A DNA stretch of 46,274 nt from Phycisphaera sp. GTDB taxonomy: Bacteria; Planctomycetota; Phycisphaerae; Phycisphaerales; SM1A02. Of the stretch, positions 6,363 through 13,751 are shown one piece after another (the first letter of the stretch is position 1; every line of letters starts with the position of its first letter). The notes beneath the pieces are model-generated. The model was not told where the DNA came from, searched no databases, and was given only the letters and a program-made list of their open reading frames with translations. The position numbers and the translations under genes were made by a program. Where the stretch lies: positions 1-46,274 of the forward strand of contig WGMP01000032.1 in NCBI GenBank assembly GCA_016124975.1, written 5' to 3'.

Positions 6363-7946
6363 GTGAACGACGAGCAGCGAACAGACGGATTCGTGCGGGA
6401 AGGCGGCTTCTCCGAGGGCATGCTCTCCGGCGAGGGCGGTGGCCGCGGCAGGCGCGGCGGGCGGCGTGGGCGCGGTGACGCCGCGACCGAGTCGCAGCGT
6501 CGCGACATCGCGGCGCTCTTCGGGGCGGAGCCGCCCGTGGCGCTCGAGGCGGAGATGGGCCTCCTCGGCGCCGTGATCTGGGATCCGAAGGTGATCGGCG
6601 ACGTGGTGACGGTCGTCCGCAGCGGCGACGACTTCTCTTCGCCGCGCCACGCCCGCATCTACGACGCGATCGTCGAGCTCTACGACCGGAACGCGACCGT
6701 CGACCTGGTGCTCCTCAACCAGCTGCTGAGCGACCGCGGGCTCGTCGAGGCGGTGGGCGGGCTCGACTACATCGTGCAGCTCGCGGAGGCCGTGCCGAGC
6801 GCCGCCAACGCGGTGCACTGGGCGCGGATCGTGCGCGAGAAGGCGGTGATCCGCGAACTGATCGGCGCGGCGGGCCAGATCCTCGAGGAGGCGCATGCGT
6901 CGCGCATTCCCGCGCAGAGCGTGCTCGAGAGCGCGGAGCAGAAGATCTTCCGCATCGCGCAGAAGCGCGAGACGGGTTCCGTCGCCACGGCGCATGAGCT
7001 CGTCAACGAGACGATGCGCCTGATCGAGGAGAGCGAAGGCCGCGGATTCATGGGCGTCCGCACGGGCTTCAGCGAGCTCGACGAGATGACCAACGGCCTG
7101 CAGAAGGGCGAGATGATCATCCTCGCGGCGCGCCCGTCGATGGGAAAGACGGCGCTGGCGCTGAACCTGCTCGAGCAGGTCGCGCAGCTTGGTGTCCCGA
7201 GCGTGATGTTCAGCCTCGAGATGGGCAAGCAGCAGCTGATCCAGCGCATGCTGTGCGCGCTCGGCCGCATCGACAGCCAGAAGATGCGCAAGCACATGCT
7301 CGGGAAGGACGACTTCACGCGGCTGTTCGCGGCCTGCGGCGAGGTGGCGAAGCTTCCGATCTACATCGACGACACGCCCGGTCTCTCGCTGCTTGCGATG
7401 CGCTCGAAGGCGCGGCGCCTGAAGGAGCGGCACGGGATCGGCTTCATCGCGATCGACTACCTGCAGCTCATGAGCTCGGGCACGCGCGTCGAGAGCCGTC
7501 AGCTCGAGGTCAGCGAGATCTCGCGCGGCATCAAGGCGATGGCGCGCGAGCTCGATGTGCCCGTCCTGTGCCTGTCGCAGCTGAACCGCGCCGCGGAGCA
7601 GCGCGAGGGCCATCGCCCGCGCATGAGCGACCTGCGCGAATCAGGCTCGATCGAGCAGGACGCCGACGTGGTGATGATGCTCCACCGCGAGGAGTACTAC
7701 CACAAGGCCGATCCGAACTGGGCCGACGAGAACCCCGACAAGGTGGGCACCGCCGAGGTGATCCTCGCCAAGCAGCGCAACGGACCGACGGGCACCGTGC
7801 ATCTCGTCTGGGACGGCAACACGACGCGGTTCCGCAACCAGTCCTATTCGGCGCCTCCCGACATGGCGCACCGAAACCTCGCAGCGCCCACGAGGCCGCG
7901 CGCGGTCGCCGAGCCGTCGGGCGACCTCGACGACCTGCCGTTGTAG
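6363..7946 (+). CDS. dnaB: Replicative DNA helicase DnaB
   Basis: DnaB is the hexameric helicase that unwinds DNA at the replication fork. The 527-residue protein has the N-terminal helical domain (about residues 60-165, with LLGAVIWDPKVI) and the RecA-like motor domain (about 215-490). The motor shows Walker A ARPSMGKTA, the H1a-like FSLEMGKQQL, Walker B IDYLQLM, the SQLNR motif and SDLRESGSIEQDADVV. No intein interrupts the P-loop. The first 40 residues are a Gly/Arg-rich extension (GGGRGRRGGRRGRG) not found in the E. coli protein. The GTG at 6363 fits a leaderless start; the ATG at 6420 is an alternative that would remove about 19 residues but keep the Arg/Gly tract. Confidence 0.95.
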   Translation: MNDEQRTDGFVREGGFSEGMLSGEGGGRGRRGGRRGRGDAATESQRRDIAALFGAEPPVALEAEMGLLGAVIWDPKVIGDVVTVVRSGDDFSSPRHARIYDAIVELYDRNATVDLVLLNQLLSDRGLVEAVGGLDYIVQLAEAVPSAANAVHWARIVREKAVIRELIGAAGQILEEAHASRIPAQSVLESAEQKIFRIAQKRETGSVATAHELVNETMRLIEESEGRGFMGVRTGFSELDEMTNGLQKGEMIILAARPSMGKTALALNLLEQVAQLGVPSVMFSLEMGKQQLIQRMLCALGRIDSQKMRKHMLGKDDFTRLFAACGEVAKLPIYIDDTPGLSLLAMRSKARRLKERHGIGFIAIDYLQLMSSGTRVESRQLEVSEISRGIKAMARELDVPVLCLSQLNRAAEQREGHRPRMSDLRESGSIEQDADVVMMLHREEYYHKADPNWADENPDKVGTAEVILAKQRNGPTGTVHLVWDGNTTRFRNQSYSAPPDMAHRNLAAPTRPRAVAEPSGDLDDLPL

Positions 7947-8055
7947 GTTCTGCGCGGGGCTTGCGCGCGCGCGGCGCCTCTGCCCTGCGGCGATCGGGCA
8001 CGCGGCAATCGAGGTGCCCGAAAGGCGTTACGGTGCGCGCTTCCGCGCGCAGCGC

Positions 8056-8718
8056 ATGATGGAGCAGAGCCCACACGATCTCGACCCGACCTCGGCCGAT
8101 GCGCCTGCGGATGCGGCGCAGGCCGCGCGAAACCGCGCGCTTGAGTCGGCGCTCGCGCGTGCCGCGTCGGGCGACTCCGAGGCGTGGCGCGAGGTCGTCG
8201 TCACGATCGCGCCGCGCGTCCACGGACTCCTCGCGTCGCTCTGCCGCGACGACGAGCTTGCGGAGGAGATCACGCAATCGGTCTTCTGCACGGTCGCGGC
8301 GAAGCTCCAGACCTACGTCGAGAGCGGTCGCTTCGAGCCGTGGATCTTCCGCATCGCCACGAACCGCCTGCGCGACGAGATGCGCCGGCGCACGCGCCAT
8401 GCGCGGGCCGTCGGCGACGAGGTGCTCGACGCGCGGGCCGTGCGAAGCGGGCGCGGGTCGCGCGGCGCCCCGGACGAGCTGCGCGAGCTTCTGCGGCGCG
8501 CGATGGAGAGGCTCGGCGAGGGGGACCGCGAGATCCTCGACCTCCGCCACATCGGCGGACTGAGCTTCAAGGCCTTATCAGACTATTTCGAGGAGCCGAT
8601 CGGGACCTTGCTCGCGCGCCACCACAGGGCGCTGCGGAAGTTGCGGGCGATCCTCGAGGAGATGGGCGTCGACGGGCTCGATGTCGGGGATTCCGCCGAC
8701 GGCGAGGAGGGGCGATGA
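8056..8718 (+). CDS. ECF-type RNA polymerase sigma factor
   Basis: The 220-residue product has sigma region 2 (about residues 40-120). ITQSVFCTVAAKL corresponds to the -10 recognition helix area and FEPWIFRIATNRLRDEMRR to region 2.4 and its end. Region 4 (about 150-205) contains LGEGDREILDLRHIGGLSF and a helix-turn-helix ending EEPIGTLLARHHRALRKLR. There is no region 1 or 3, as in ECF factors. Two ATGs stand at 8056 and 8059, and a GTG at 8014 would add 14 residues; a -10-like TACGGT at 8029-8034 argues against the longer form. The next gene encodes a one-helix membrane protein, fitting a sigma/anti-sigma pair. Confidence 0.85.
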   Translation: MMEQSPHDLDPTSADAPADAAQAARNRALESALARAASGDSEAWREVVVTIAPRVHGLLASLCRDDELAEEITQSVFCTVAAKLQTYVESGRFEPWIFRIATNRLRDEMRRRTRHARAVGDEVLDARAVRSGRGSRGAPDELRELLRRAMERLGEGDREILDLRHIGGLSFKALSDYFEEPIGTLLARHHRALRKLRAILEEMGVDGLDVGDSADGEEGR

Positions 8719-8866
8719 GGGCGCGGGCCACTGCCGAACGGCTCGCGCGCGGTGCCTCCGCCGAGAACCTCGGCGGCGCGCGCGGGAAGCGGGCGAAGTT
8801 GGGGCCCGCGCGGCAATGCGGGTGCGGCCGAAGCGTTTCATTCGCGAGGCAGAAGGAAAGCGTGCC

Positions 8867-9610
8867 ATGAACGACCGAGCGTCACAACACCAGCCTTCGG
8901 ACGATGGCCAGCCACGGGCGGGTGGGCGCCTGCCGCGGGACCTCCGCGGCGTGGCGCAGTTCCTCGACCGGGCGGGCGACGATGCGTCGCGGCGGCTTGG
9001 GCCGGATGCGCTCGACCGGATCTTCGCGGCGAGCGACCTGCAGCGACCTCTCGGCCTTGGAGAGGTTTCTCCCGTGGCCGCGCGACTTGGCCCGCTCGAC
9101 GGACTGCGGTCGCGTCGACGGAGCATCTTCGGGCCGCTCGCGCGGCTTCCGCGGGGCGTGCGGGCGTTGGCGCTGGCCGCTGCGCTCTCGATGGCCATTC
9201 TCTCGGCGATGGTCGTCTATCTCGCGACGCGTCCCTCGGCGGAGTCGTTGCGAGACGGCGCCGCGGGCGAGACCGTGCTTGCAGACGGTGGATCGGACCG
9301 CGCGCTCGACGGCGTGTTCCGCGGCGCACCGACCGAGTCATCCTCGACGGGACTTCCCGAGCATTTCGATGAGGCGCTCGGCGGGACCTACGCGGTCACG
9401 ACGCGCTCGCAGCCGCTCGGCGAGGTCGTGGTTGCCTTCGCGGGCGGGACGGGTTTCCCCCGCGCGGATCTTTCCCGCGCTTCGCTCGACGCGGGCGGCG
9501 GGGAGGTGTTCGACGCCGCGAGCTTCCTTGACGCGGGAGGCGCAACCTACGACGATCTCTCGGGCGAAATGGCCGCGATCCTCGCGAGCACGGGTGGACT
9601 GGGCCGTTGA
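8867..9610 (+). CDS. Single-pass membrane protein, candidate anti-sigma factor
   Basis: The 247-residue protein has a polar, presumably cytoplasmic N-terminal part of about 95 residues with a short helix-rich segment (LRGVAQFLDRAGDDASRRLG). One transmembrane helix follows at about 99-120 (ALALAAALSMAILSAMVVYLA), then an extracytoplasmic acidic, Gly/Ser-rich part. No zinc-binding HxxxCxxC anti-sigma motif is visible. Its place right after an ECF sigma gene and its topology suggest it restrains that factor; this is inference. The ATG at 8867 follows AGAAGGAAA. Its last codon region overlaps a TTG (9607) that could begin a longer form of the next gene. Confidence 0.6.
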   Translation: MNDRASQHQPSDDGQPRAGGRLPRDLRGVAQFLDRAGDDASRRLGPDALDRIFAASDLQRPLGLGEVSPVAARLGPLDGLRSRRRSIFGPLARLPRGVRALALAAALSMAILSAMVVYLATRPSAESLRDGAAGETVLADGGSDRALDGVFRGAPTESSSTGLPEHFDEALGGTYAVTTRSQPLGEVVVAFAGGTGFPRADLSRASLDAGGGEVFDAASFLDAGGATYDDLSGEMAAILASTGGLGR

Positions 9611-9708
9611 TCGGCCCCGTCCGTGCCAGAGGCTTCGACCGTGCGTCTCGTGCCTGTCTCGTGCCTGTTCTGTGTGTGTGCCGCTCCTCGCTTTCCGCCT
9701 CGACCCAC

Positions 9709-10530
9709 ATGCATCGCTCCGTGACCATCCTTCTCTGCGCGATCGGCTCGTCGGCGATCCTCGCGGCCTCTGCCGTGGCTTCGTCCGCATCGGTGTCGGT
9801 CATGGATGCCCAAGATGGGCGGCGTGAGGCGCAGGCCGCGCGCGGCGACCGGCCACCGCGCGCAGGGCGGCAGCTGCCTCCGCCGCCGGATTGGCCGCGC
9901 GCGGGTGGATTCGGGCCCGAGGGTGGTGCGGGGCTCGCGATCGAGGCAATCGTGGCGGGCGGGGAGTTCGGTGGCCGCGCGTTGACGGACGAGGATGTGG
10001 AGCGCGCCGTCGCGGTGGCGCACGCCGTGTCGCCCGAGTGGGGCTCCGTGATCGAGGCCCGCGCCAAGCGGGACCCTGAGCAGATGCGGGCGGCGCTGCG
10101 GACGGGTGCGCGGCGACTGCTTGCGCTTGCCGCGTTGCGCGAGCGCGCGCCTGCCGTCTACGAGGCCAAGATCGTCGAACTGCGCGCCCAGGCGGAGACG
10201 GCCCGTGCGTCGAGCGCGCTTCGCGCGGCGGAGGTCGACCCTTCCGCGAGCGCCGAGGATCGCATGCGGGCCGTCGCGGAGCTCGATGGCGCCGCGCGGC
10301 GGCAGGTCGAGGCCACGCTCGCCGTGCGCGAGGCCGAGTTGGCGGCGCTCGAGGCGGTGATCGAGCGGATGCGCGCGGAGCTTGCGGTCGATCGGGAGCG
10401 CGTGGCGGAGCTCGCAGCGGACATGGCGTCGCGGGCGCGCCCGAGGGGCGGCGATGGCGCGGGCGATGGCGCGGGCGATAGTGCGGGTACTGAAGGCCCC
10501 GCTTCGGACGACGACCGAGGGGTACCGTGA
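9709..10530 (+). CDS. Secreted coiled-coil protein, unknown function
   Basis: I do not recognise this 273-residue protein. The first 27 residues form a signal peptide (HRSVTILLCAIGSSAILAASAVASS). A Pro-rich segment follows, then a helical region (about 100-245) rich in Ala, Glu and Arg with heptad-like spacing (VEATLAVREAELAALEAVIERM). The C-terminus has three 12-bp repeats coding GDGA-like units. The helical make-up and position after a sigma/anti-sigma pair resemble periplasmic sensor partners of the CpxP/Spy or heavy-metal resistor type, but no family motif is certain. The stop overlaps the GTG of the following permease (GTGA), so the two are translationally coupled. A longer form could start at TTG 9607. 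Confidence 0.6.
   Translation: MHRSVTILLCAIGSSAILAASAVASSASVSVMDAQDGRREAQAARGDRPPRAGRQLPPPPDWPRAGGFGPEGGAGLAIEAIVAGGEFGGRALTDEDVERAVAVAHAVSPEWGSVIEARAKRDPEQMRAALRTGARRLLALAALRERAPAVYEAKIVELRAQAETARASSALRAAEVDPSASAEDRMRAVAELDGAARRQVEATLAVREAELAALEAVIERMRAELAVDRERVAELAADMASRARPRGGDGAGDGAGDSAGTEGPASDDDRGVP
10451..10486 (+). repeat. Three 12-bp coding repeats
   Basis: GCGATGGCGCGG occurs at 10451-10462 and 10463-10474, with a variant at 10475-10486. The repeats encode Gly-Asp-Gly-Ala-type units at the C-terminus of the secreted coiled-coil protein. Confidence 0.75.
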
Positions 10531-11549
10531 CGCTCGCGGCGGCTGCGGTGGCGGATCCGGCCCGCATTCGCCCGGCGAGATGGGGCTTCGCGGGACGCGT
10601 CGGGCTCTCCGTGCTGGCGGCGGTGCTGCTTGCGTGCCTCGCGTCGCTTCCCTGGTCGATGGGCAAGGTCGAGACCGGCGCGACCGAACTCGCGCGCTAC
10701 GAGGCGTCGAACCTCACGCTCAATCTGCTTCCGCCCGTGTGGCGTGGACTCGGCGAGTCCGATGTGGCGCGCATCGCCGCCGCGCGCGACGCGGGGCAGT
10801 ACGTGCCGTCGCGCATCCTCGGAACCGACCGCCTCGGGCGCGATGTCTTCGCGCGGGTCCTCGCGGGCGGGTCGATCAGCCTGCTCGTCGGGCTGTCCGC
10901 GGCGCTGATCGCCGTGATCGTCGGCACGCTCTACGGCACGATCGCGGGCGCCGCCGGGGGGCGCGTGGACGCCGTGTTGATGCGCTTCGTCGACATTCTC
11001 TTCGGCCTGCCGTCGATCCTGCTCGTCGTTCTGCTCGCGGTCGCGGTCGACGGCATCCTCGAGCGGCGCGGCGCGGATCTGTCGGCGTTCGCGCGCCAGG
11101 CGATCAACATCGCCACGCTTCTCATCGCGATCGGCGGCGTGAGCTGGCTGACGATGGCGCGCGTGATCCGCGGACAGGTGCTGTCGCTGAAGGCGAAGCC
11201 GTTCATGGAGGCGTGCCGCGCGATCGGGGTCAGCCCCGCGCGGCAGTTCACCGCGCATCTCCTGCCGAACCTCGTCGGCCCGATCGCGGTCTATGCCGCG
11301 CTCGCGGTCCCTGCGGCGATTCTCTCGGAGAGTTTCCTCTCGTTCCTTGGGATCGGAGTCCGCGAGCCGCTCCCAAGCTGGGGCAACCTTGCTGCCGAGG
11401 GCCTTGGCGAACTGAACACCGTCGAGAGCCGCTGGTGGCTGCTTGCGGCGCCCTGCATCGCCATCGCGCTCACGCTGATGTCGCTGAACTTCCTCGGCGA
11501 CGAGCTGCGCGAGCGCTTCGACCCGATGCGCGGGCGTCGGGTGGCTTGA
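10527..11549 (+). CDS. oppC: OppC/DppC-family peptide ABC transporter permease (first copy)
   Basis: The 340-residue integral membrane protein has an N-terminal helix (VGLSVLAAVLLACLASLPW), an extracytoplasmic loop of about 65 residues and then the standard OppC core. The loop ends in LGTDRLGRDVFARVLAG, the family's hallmark just before the second helix. The core carries the EAA coupling loop (EACRAIGVSPARQFTAHLLPNL) that contacts the ATPase, and SFLSFLGIGV. It would form one half of the channel of a di/oligopeptide importer. Its GTG overlaps the stop of the upstream secreted-protein gene. A second OppC-type gene lies 4.8 kb downstream at 15301, while only one OppB is present. Confidence 0.88.
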   Translation: MTLAAAAVADPARIRPARWGFAGRVGLSVLAAVLLACLASLPWSMGKVETGATELARYEASNLTLNLLPPVWRGLGESDVARIAAARDAGQYVPSRILGTDRLGRDVFARVLAGGSISLLVGLSAALIAVIVGTLYGTIAGAAGGRVDAVLMRFVDILFGLPSILLVVLLAVAVDGILERRGADLSAFARQAINIATLLIAIGGVSWLTMARVIRGQVLSLKAKPFMEACRAIGVSPARQFTAHLLPNLVGPIAVYAALAVPAAILSESFLSFLGIGVREPLPSWGNLAAEGLGELNTVESRWWLLAAPCIAIALTLMSLNFLGDELRERFDPMRGRRVA

Positions 11550-11684
11550 CGGCGGCGTGACGCGGATGCGGGATCTTCCGTGGGGCGCGGGGCGTGGAAC
11601 CTGGGGTCGCGCGCGTCGAGCGATCTGTCATCGATATCTTTTGTGGAGTCCGTTTCACCGCGGGGCAGGGTCGCCGTCAGCGGG

Positions 11685-11690
11685 TAGGAT
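11685..11690 (+). promoter_or_regulatory. Possible -10 box (TAGGAT) for the solute-binding protein gene
   Basis: TAGGAT lies 26 bases before the ATG at 11717, after a 135-base gap from the upstream permease. It suggests the binding-protein gene has its own promoter and a leader carrying the GGGGAAGG ribosome site. Confidence 0.35.
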
Positions 11691-11695
11691 GCCCG

Positions 11696-11706
11696 CCCCT
11701 TCGGGG
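11696..11706 (+). promoter_or_regulatory. Small leader hairpin touching the ribosome site
   Basis: CCCC at 11696-11699 can pair with GGGG at 11703-11706 around a TTC loop. The 3' arm is the first half of the GGGGAAGG ribosome site of the solute-binding protein gene, so the hairpin could partly mask it. Confidence 0.35.
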
Positions 11707-11716
11707 AAGGTGCCCT

Positions 11717-13630
11717 ATGACCAATCGATTCGGCTTCAAGGATTTCGTTCAGATCGTCCTTCTCGCGGCCGTGCTCGTTCTCGGCTGGATGCAGATGCTC
11801 CAGCAAGACCGCGCCTTCAAGCTGCAGCAGGGGATCGAGTCGCGTCTTGCGGACCTCGACCGTCGAATCGCCACCTCCCAGTCGGGCGGGGGCGAGGCTC
11901 TGGCTCGGGCGATCGGCAAGCTCGAGGCGCGCCTGGCTTCCGGCGCGGTGGTCGCGAACGGTGGCGCCCGTCGCGATGAGTCGTGGGCGCGTCCCGATGT
12001 CGCCATTGAGTGGCAGGAGCCCTGGGATTTCGCAACCGACCCGCGCACCCAGCCTGGCTTCGCGGAGGGCGGCGAGTTCACGGAGATCTTCGAGGGGCAG
12101 CCCGCGAAGGTGACGCCGTACCTCTCGAGCGACGTCTACGGCCGCCGCGTCATCGACCGCGTGTGCGATTCGCTCGGCGCCTACGACCCGAAGACGCTGA
12201 AGTTCCGCGGCGTGCTGGCGGAGGCCTGGCAGCAGGACCCCGAGGGGCTGTGGATCCGCGTGCGCCTGCGCGAGGGGCTCCGCTTCTCCGACGGCGAGCC
12301 GCTGACGGCAGAGGATGTGCGCTGGACCTTCATGGACTTCATCTTCAACCTCGAGATAGAGGCCGAGCGTTCGCGCTCGACGCTCGAGCAGATCACGGGC
12401 GTCGAGGTGATCGACCCGCTGACCTTCGAGATCAAGTTCTCGCAGTCGCTCAGCTTCAACCTGCCGTACGCGCTCGGCATCTATGTGCTGCCGAAGCACT
12501 TCTACTCGAAGTTCGAGCCGTCGCAGATCAACCAGTCGACGGGCCTCCTGATGGGCTCGGGCCCGTTCCGCATCGAGCGGCTCGACCCGAGCGAGCAGTG
12601 GACGCCAGGCCGCGACCTCGTCCTTTCGCGCAACGAGTACTACGAGGGCCCGCGCCCGCCGCTCGACCGCCTGCGCTTCAAGGTCGTGTCGGAGGACCTC
12701 GCGCGCCTCGTCTCCTATCGCAACGGCGAAGGCGACATGATCATCCCGACGAGCCCGCAGTTCGTGAAGGCGACGACGGAGCCCGAATGGGAGAAGGAGA
12801 ACCACTCCCTCAGCTGGATCAACATGCGCTCGGGCTACTCGTTCATCGCGTGGAACGGCGGCATGCGCAACGGGCGGCAGACCCCGTTCGGAGACAAGCG
12901 CGTGCGCCAGGCCATGACGCTTTGCCTCGACCGCGAGAAGATGATCCGCGACATCTGGGAGGGCATCGGCATCGTCGCGAAGGGCTCGGTCAACCCTGAG
13001 AGCCCCGCGTCTGACCCCGCCGTGAAGCCGTGGCCGTTCGACCCTGAGAAGGGGAAGGCGCTGCTCGCGGAGGCGGGCTGGACCGACCGCAACGGCGACG
13101 GGATCCTCGAGAACGAGGCGGGGCAGCCGTTCCGCTTCGAGTTCACGCGCTCGGGCGCGGGCGAGATTTCCGAGCGCATCTCGAACTACATCAAGGACAG
13201 CTACGCGAAGGTCGGCATCATCGTCGACGTGCGCGTGGTCGACTGGTCGATCATGCAGGAGATCCTGAAGTCGCGCGACTTCGACGCGCTGACGATGGGC
13301 TGGTCGGCCAGCGCGCCCGAGAGCGACCCGCGGCAGATCTTCCACTCCGAGTCGATCAAGGAAGGCGGCGACAACTTCGCGCAATGGAACTCTCCGCGCG
13401 CGGACGAGCTGATCGACCTGATCCGCACGACGCTCGACTACGAGGAGCGCATGCAGGTCTGGCATGACTTCGAGGCGCTTCTCCACGACGAGCAGCCCTA
13501 CACCTTCATCCGCGTGGCGCCGTGGCTGCGCTTCGTGAAGAAGTCCGTCGGCAACGTGCAGACCTACAAGTCGGGCCTCGAGCCGTGGGAGTTCTTCCGC
13601 GTCGACCCGTCCGCGATGCCCATGCAGTGA
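11717..13630 (+). CDS. Membrane-anchored peptide-type solute-binding protein (SBP family 5)
   Basis: The 637-residue protein begins with one hydrophobic helix (FVQIVLLAAVLVLGWMQML, about residues 10-29) without a lipobox Cys. A short predicted coiled coil follows (about 28-70), then a full family-5 substrate-binding domain (about 115-620). Signature parts are LREGLRFSDGEPLTAEDVRWT, GSGPFRIERLDPSEQWT, FGDKRVRQAMTLCLDREKM and the closing EALLHDEQPYTFI. It would deliver peptides or similar solutes to the permeases. The ATG at 11717 follows GGGGAAGG; an earlier in-frame start would add residues encoded in the intergenic leader. Binding proteins of diderms are normally free, so the helix tether is notable. 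Confidence 0.88.
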   Translation: MTNRFGFKDFVQIVLLAAVLVLGWMQMLQQDRAFKLQQGIESRLADLDRRIATSQSGGGEALARAIGKLEARLASGAVVANGGARRDESWARPDVAIEWQEPWDFATDPRTQPGFAEGGEFTEIFEGQPAKVTPYLSSDVYGRRVIDRVCDSLGAYDPKTLKFRGVLAEAWQQDPEGLWIRVRLREGLRFSDGEPLTAEDVRWTFMDFIFNLEIEAERSRSTLEQITGVEVIDPLTFEIKFSQSLSFNLPYALGIYVLPKHFYSKFEPSQINQSTGLLMGSGPFRIERLDPSEQWTPGRDLVLSRNEYYEGPRPPLDRLRFKVVSEDLARLVSYRNGEGDMIIPTSPQFVKATTEPEWEKENHSLSWINMRSGYSFIAWNGGMRNGRQTPFGDKRVRQAMTLCLDREKMIRDIWEGIGIVAKGSVNPESPASDPAVKPWPFDPEKGKALLAEAGWTDRNGDGILENEAGQPFRFEFTRSGAGEISERISNYIKDSYAKVGIIVDVRVVDWSIMQEILKSRDFDALTMGWSASAPESDPRQIFHSESIKEGGDNFAQWNSPRADELIDLIRTTLDYEERMQVWHDFEALLHDEQPYTFIRVAPWLRFVKKSVGNVQTYKSGLEPWEFFRVDPSAMPMQ

Positions 13631-13688
13631 CGGGGCCGGGGCGAGGGTGACGGGGCGAGGATGCTGGGGCGAGGATGCTGGGGCGATT
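13629..13688. repeat. Short GC-rich direct repeats after the binding-protein gene
   Basis: GGGGCGAGGATGCT is present at 13652-13665 and 13666-13679, with a partial third copy from 13680. Degenerate copies (GACGGGGCSGGGGCGAGG-like) precede them. The repeat fills the gap between the solute-binding protein and the OppB-type permease and includes no obvious terminator. Confidence 0.7.
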
Positions 13689-13751
13689 GTCTGGCAGCGA
13701 GGGCGCGACGGTCGCCCATGACGAGACAAACCGAAGCTCGAGACTGACAGG

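Noticed and set aside
11291-13729. An 812-codon minus-strand frame opposite the solute-binding protein
   Set aside because: Same antisense effect. The plus-strand gene has a full family-5 domain and a ribosome site.
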